Notes under the pieces: model-generated
What the model saw: the letters and a program-made list of their open reading frames with translations, nothing else
The model's database searches: none
What the model was told of the DNA's origin: nothing
Position numbers and translations under genes: made by a program
From: Paulinella micropora
Lineage: Eukaryota; Cercozoa; Imbricatea; Euglyphida
DNA: 35,340 bases
Direction: 5' to 3'
Assembly: GCA_009731375.1 (NCBI GenBank)
Contig: BJOX01000043.1
Location: 840,548 to 875,887, forward strand
In this document: piece by piece, positions 31,509-35,340 of the stretch
How the letters are laid out: each line of letters opens with the position of its first letter
Numbering within the stretch: the first letter of the stretch is position 1

Positions 31509-34496
31509 ATGTCCCGGCCGCCGGCAGCGGCCGAGAGCCAGCCTCCCCCGCCGGGCGGCCCGGCCCCGCCCGGCGCCCCGGCGGAAGCGGAAGCGGGTGT
31601 GTCGTGGTGGGTCCCGGCCCCGCGCCAGCCCGCCCCCGGCCGCCTGCTCTGGCTGGTGCCGCGGCGGGGCCGCCGGGCGGCGGAGGGGCGAGTCGTGCTG
31701 TCGCTGACCGGGCCCGGCCAAGACCAGCGGGCCTGGCTCAGCGACGTGGCAGACCCCGTGCACCAGGGCCTGGTGAGCTTTTCGCTGCACCCCGCCGGCT
31801 TTGTCCGGGGGCGCTCCGCTGGCGTCTGGCTGTACGATTACGACCGGGGCGAGGTGCTGCCCCTGGTTGACGAGGCCAAGCTGTGGCAGAAGCTGCCGCC
31901 CTCCGTCGTGCCGCGCACCCCCCGCAAGCGAACACGCGCGCTGCGCCGCCTGGGCCACGCCGCCTCCGCGCCCAAGGCGGCGCCGGCGCTCGCGCGGGCG
32001 CTGGCCGCCTGGCCGGGCTGGTGGGCGCTGCGCTTTCTGCTGGAGGACGGCCGCTGGGCCCCCTTCCTGTTCTTATTCGGGCCCCGCGCCGAGCGGCTGT
32101 GGCACAGCCGGCGGCGGGCCAGGCGCCGCTGGCTCGCGGCGTGGCTGGACTCGCCGCCGGGGGGCACGGACCCGCGCTACTTCTTCGACGGGGACCTGCT
32201 GCTGCCGGGCGCACTGGACGGCCCGGCGCTGACCCCGGCCCACTTCCAGCGCCTGGGCCGGCTGCTCCGGGCCCGCCTGGCGGCGGGGCTCGGGCCCGCG
32301 GGCCGGCGCCTCGTGCTCGTCCACTACTGGCTGCGCCTGACCCTCGCCGTGCGCAAGAGCTCGTGCTTCCAACTCACGGCCTGCCCACCCTCTGCCCAGG
32401 CGCTGGTGGGCGAGCTGTTGCCGAACCTCGACCGCCGCTCGGAACACGGCCGCCACCTCTTCCCCGGCTTCTCCGACCTGCTGCGGCAGTTGTTACTGCC
32501 GGACGGTTCGCTGTGGTGCGAGGACTGGTGCGAGCCCGCCGGCGAGCACGCGTACGCGCTCAAGCCGCACGTCACGCCGGCCGTGCTGGAGCCCGTGCTC
32601 AGTGACCTCTGGGGGCTCGGCGCGGGGGGCTCCGGGGGCGGCTGCGCCCGCTGCGCCGGCGCCGAGCCACCCCCGCCCAAGCGCCGCCGCCGCCGCGCGG
32701 GTGGCTCGGCGCCCACGGAGCCCGCGTGGCTGCACCCCCACCCCGGCCTCTGGGTGCCCCAGGACCTGTGGCGCCAGGAGCAGGCCCTCGCGGGCCGCCT
32801 GCGGGACCTGGCCACGTCGGGCTGCGGCCACCTGCTGGCCAGGCTCCGGGCCCGCGGGCCGGGGGCTGACGCCTTCGTGCCCAGCGAGGAACAGCGCCGC
32901 GCCGCCGAGGTGTGCCTGCGCTCGCGCCTCGGCGTCCTCGTCGGGGCCGCCGCCACGGGCAAGACCTCGCTGGCGGGCTGGCTCCGCTGCCTGGGCGTGC
33001 CGCTCTTGTTCGTGGCCGTGACGTGCCAGGCCGTCGCCGCCGCCCGGCGGGCCTGGGCCGGGGCCCCCGGCCGGCCGCCCGCCGGTGACCCCGCCGGAAA
33101 CCCCGCCGAGCCCAGCCCCGCCGGGGACCCCACCGGGGAGCCCGCCGGGGAGCCCGCCGGGGAGCCCGCCTGCCGCCAGTGCCGCGGCCCCCCGCCGCCG
33201 GCCGAGGGCTGGGGCTCGTACGTCACGGCCGGCTTCTACACGTCCGCCCTGCTAGAGGCGTACGCGGCGCTGCCGCCGAGGCCCGCCTGGCCGACGCCCG
33301 CCNNNNNNNNNNTGCTTCTACACGTCCGCCCTGCTGCGCGTGCCTGGACACCGTCAGGCGCGGCCAGGCCGGCGCCGGCGGCCTCACGCAGGTGCAGCGC
33401 CTGGCGCGGACGCTGCGCCCGGGGGCCGACCCCCACAGCGTCGCGGAAGTGCGCGCCTGGCCCGACGCGGTCCTGGCCCGCTACTTCCGCCTGCACGTAG
33501 GCCCCGACGAGCTGCGCGAGTTAGCCCTCGGCTGGTTCCGGCAGTACGAGCCCCCCGGGGGGGTGACCCGCGGGGCCGTGCGCGGGGGGCTGCGCTGCCC
33601 GAGCTACCAGCTCGCGACCGTGCGGGCGCAGGAAAGGCAACAGCTCAACGAGTGGCTGGCGGGGGCCGCCGGCGCCGTCCGGGCGGCCGACGGCGTCCAG
33701 GCCCTGCGGCCGGGGCTCAAGGTCCGGCTGAAGGCGCCCCGCGGCTGCCCCGCGAGGCGGGCCCTGGCGNNNNNNNNNNAGGGTCCTGGCGCAGGCGGCG
33801 CGCATCTTCGTCGAGCCGGGGGATCTGTGGGCCGAGAACGCCCCGCCGTCCGCCGCGCCGGCCAGGCTTGTCCGGGTGCCGCCGGACCAGGGGCCCTAGG
33901 CCCGGCTCGAGGAAGTGCGGGTGGTGGGCTACCTGCTCGACATCTCGGACGTGTGGTTGCAATGTTCGCGGGACGCCAAGAACGTGGCGGTGCGGTGCTT
34001 TCCCGGTGGCAGCGCGCTGCCGGACACCCGCGCCCCCCTGCCGGCGCAGGTCGGCCGGCGCTCCTGCCCCTTGGCCTTCCGGCGCTTCCTCGTCTGGACG
34101 GGCGCGGTAGGGGGCCGCGCGGGCCTCGTGGAGTTCTACAGCCAGGACCAGCACGGCCGGGCAGCGCTGGAGCTGGGGTACGCCCTCACCGACGTGTGCG
34201 TCCAAGGGGGGGAGCTCCGGCACCTGCACCTGGTCCTGTCGCCGCACGCTTCGCCGCGCCACTACTTTCTGCGCCAGATCGCCTACACCGCCCTGACCCG
34301 AGCCACCCGCACGGCCAGCATCGTGCTGCCGCTGGCGGGCGGACGGGGCCGGCTGACGCCCCGCGAGTATTGGGAAAAGGTCAGGCGCGCCGACGTCCGG
34401 GTGCTCACGGCCACGGTGGAGGGGGCGCTCCCCGCCGCCGCCGAGCGGGAGGCCGGGCCGGAGGCCCCGGGGGACGAGGTTTCTACTCCGCGCTAG
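31509..34496 (+). CDS. GC-block gene 4: large SF1B helicase (RecD2/UL5-type), interrupted
   Basis: The start is the ATG at 31509. The N-terminal 370 residues are unknown. A basic PPKRRRRR near residue 390 suggests nuclear import. Then comes the RecD2-like entry LWVPQDLWRQEQALAGRL, the Q-motif SEEQRRAA (459-466), Walker A GAAATGKTS (479-487) and motif Ia LLFVAVTCQA. A Pro-Ala-Gly-Glu repeat follows before the 10-N gap at 33303. Motif II is not visible, probably lost in the gap. After the second gap (33770) are motif V (GYALTDVCVQGGEL) and motif VI (YTALTRATR). An in-frame TAG lies at 33897-33899, and the frame differs on the two sides of the gaps. AATAAA follows at 34689. It would be a replicative or recombination helicase; whether intact or a pseudogene is open. 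Confidence 0.65.
33303..33312. other. 10-N gap flanked by a 22-base duplication
   Basis: GCTTCTACACGTCCGCCCTG is followed by CT in both copies, at 33232-33253 before the gap and 33314-33335 after it. The reading frame after the second copy differs from the one before, which points to an unresolved overlap or misjoin inside the helicase. Confidence 0.9.
33770..33779. other. 10-N gap in helicase gene
   Basis: Flanked by similar sequence on both sides (GCGGGCCCTGGCG before, AGGGTCCTGGCG after). Gap length is a placeholder, so the helicase length and frame across it are uncertain. Confidence 0.9.
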
Positions 34497-34688
34497 TTCA
34501 CCCCGCGGCTCGCAGCCCCCCGGCCCGCCGCCTCCCCGGCCGGCCGGCTACGAGCGGGGGAGCCGTTGGGCGGGACGGGGATGCGCCCCCCCCCCCTCCC
34601 TATCACGAGCCCAGCAGCACCGGCGCAGTCAAAGGAGCCGGTTACTCTAGCTAACGGTACGTTGCCTCGTTGTTGGCCGGCGGCCAGA

Positions 34689-34694
34689 AATAAA
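34689..34694 (+). terminator. Polyadenylation signal for helicase gene
   Basis: AATAAA about 190 bases after the TAG at 34494-34496, in a spacer of falling GC content. Confidence 0.45.
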
Positions 34695-34799
34695 GCCCAA
34701 GCGCAGTTCAGGACGACCAGAGCCAAGAAAAAGGTGGTGGCCGGCAACCGAGCCAGCTACCATCGAAAGAAGAAAGTGCCGGCCCACGTGTTAGGTTTT

Positions 34800-35340
34800 T
34801 TAATGTTTCGTCGTCCGGAGTCCTGCCTGTTCTTCTAGCCACTGCCGGCCACCATTGCAGACAGCCACCCCTGCGTGCCCACCGTGGTTGGCTTTTCCCC
34901 GGCCCTCAGGCCCTCCCTCCTGCCACAGCCGTGGGTGAAGCCAGCATAGGCCTAGGTGTTGCAGCCGGCGTAGCGTAGTCAAGCACCGTGTCCACGTGCC
35001 TGTTAATCGTTGACAGTCATTGGGGCTGAGGTGCAGCGTAACGACCACAGGTAAACGTCGCTGGACTGCATCTAGACCGTCGCCGGGGGCTTCTAGCACC
35101 GGCTCCCTGGAGCCCAGCCTCTGCAAGCCAGTGACCTTCGCTGCCTCGGTTTAGTTCAAGATCCACCAGGTTGTCGGGGAGCAACAGGCTGCGCACGCAA
35201 GTCTTGGCTTCGTGGATCTGTGCCAGGATCGACAGCCTGTCGCCGGTCGAGTGGCACACACCTATTTGGTTTTCATACAAGGCTACAGACCAAGCCGCAT
35301 ATTCCTCGTCGTAATTCGACGGGTTGCAATCCACACATAA
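34800..35340 (-). CDS. Partial minus-strand frame at window end, unknown protein, probably frameshifted
   Basis: The first part, read from the window edge (possibly continuing from beyond it; first ATG at 35334), contains NYDEEYAAWSVALYENQIGV and ILAQIHEAKTCVRSLLLPDN, which look coding. After about 35150 a second frame carries the plausible continuation (GLQRLGSREPVLEAPGDG, then a Leu/Arg-rich HLGLCWLHPRLW) to a stop at 34800. Joining them needs a frameshift near 35150. GC is lower than in the helicase block. I do not recognise the family; it may belong to the same block or to a host gene. Confidence 0.35.

Noticed and set aside
31509-34496. Helitron Rep-helicase
   Set aside because: No HUH rolling-circle nuclease motif is visible upstream of the helicase domain, and no Helitron termini were seen.

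Overview
This is eukaryotic nuclear DNA from an intron-rich genome extremely rich in microsatellites. The evidence is multi-exon genes with GT-AG introns, AATAAA signals, a tRNA-derived SINE candidate and a Ty1/copia retrotransposon remnant. The species cannot be fixed from the sequence; an alga, other protist or early-branching animal would fit. There are two long gaps (6242-6601 and 12386-13326) and three 10-N gaps (1688-1697, 33303-33312, 33770-33779), so it is a draft scaffold.

Region 1 (about 1-16,400) holds two host genes whose small exons lie in simple-repeat introns. Gene A (minus strand, 1629-252, four exons) encodes a 138-residue protein with a mitochondrial-type leader. Gene B (plus strand, at least 19 exons, 4593-15435) encodes a seven-helix receptor that most resembles the cAMP-receptor-like (class E) GPCRs. 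Helices 2-7 and a long acidic/polar cytoplasmic tail are present; helix 1 was not found. Most longest open frames here are microsatellite translations (SIYL, IHTY, poly-T/S/Y/N) and are not genes. Many introns contain tandem partial copies of the neighbouring exon edge, including its splice site ('exon-edge echoes').

Region 2 (about 16,440-26,900) is a decayed copia element on the minus strand: protease, integrase C-terminus, reverse transcriptase and RNase H, with frameshifts. Its RNase H domain is split by a 6.5-kb foldback-like element (17594-24136). That element has inverted arms of about 1.5 kb, a microsatellite core and no transposase.

Region 3 (about 26,900-34,800) is a sharply bounded, very GC-rich compact gene block: a C-terminal gene fragment, a 498-residue Cys-rich protein, a tandem MYND zinc-finger protein and a large SF1B (RecD2/UL5-type) helicase. 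A 1-kb inverted-repeat structure made of 31-bp repeats lies between two convergent genes. The block looks like an endogenous large-DNA-virus fragment or an unknown helicase-encoding mobile element. It abuts the copia remnant at the protease active site without an LTR, so it is either an illegitimate junction or a misassembly. The last 500 bases carry a partial minus-strand frame of lower GC.
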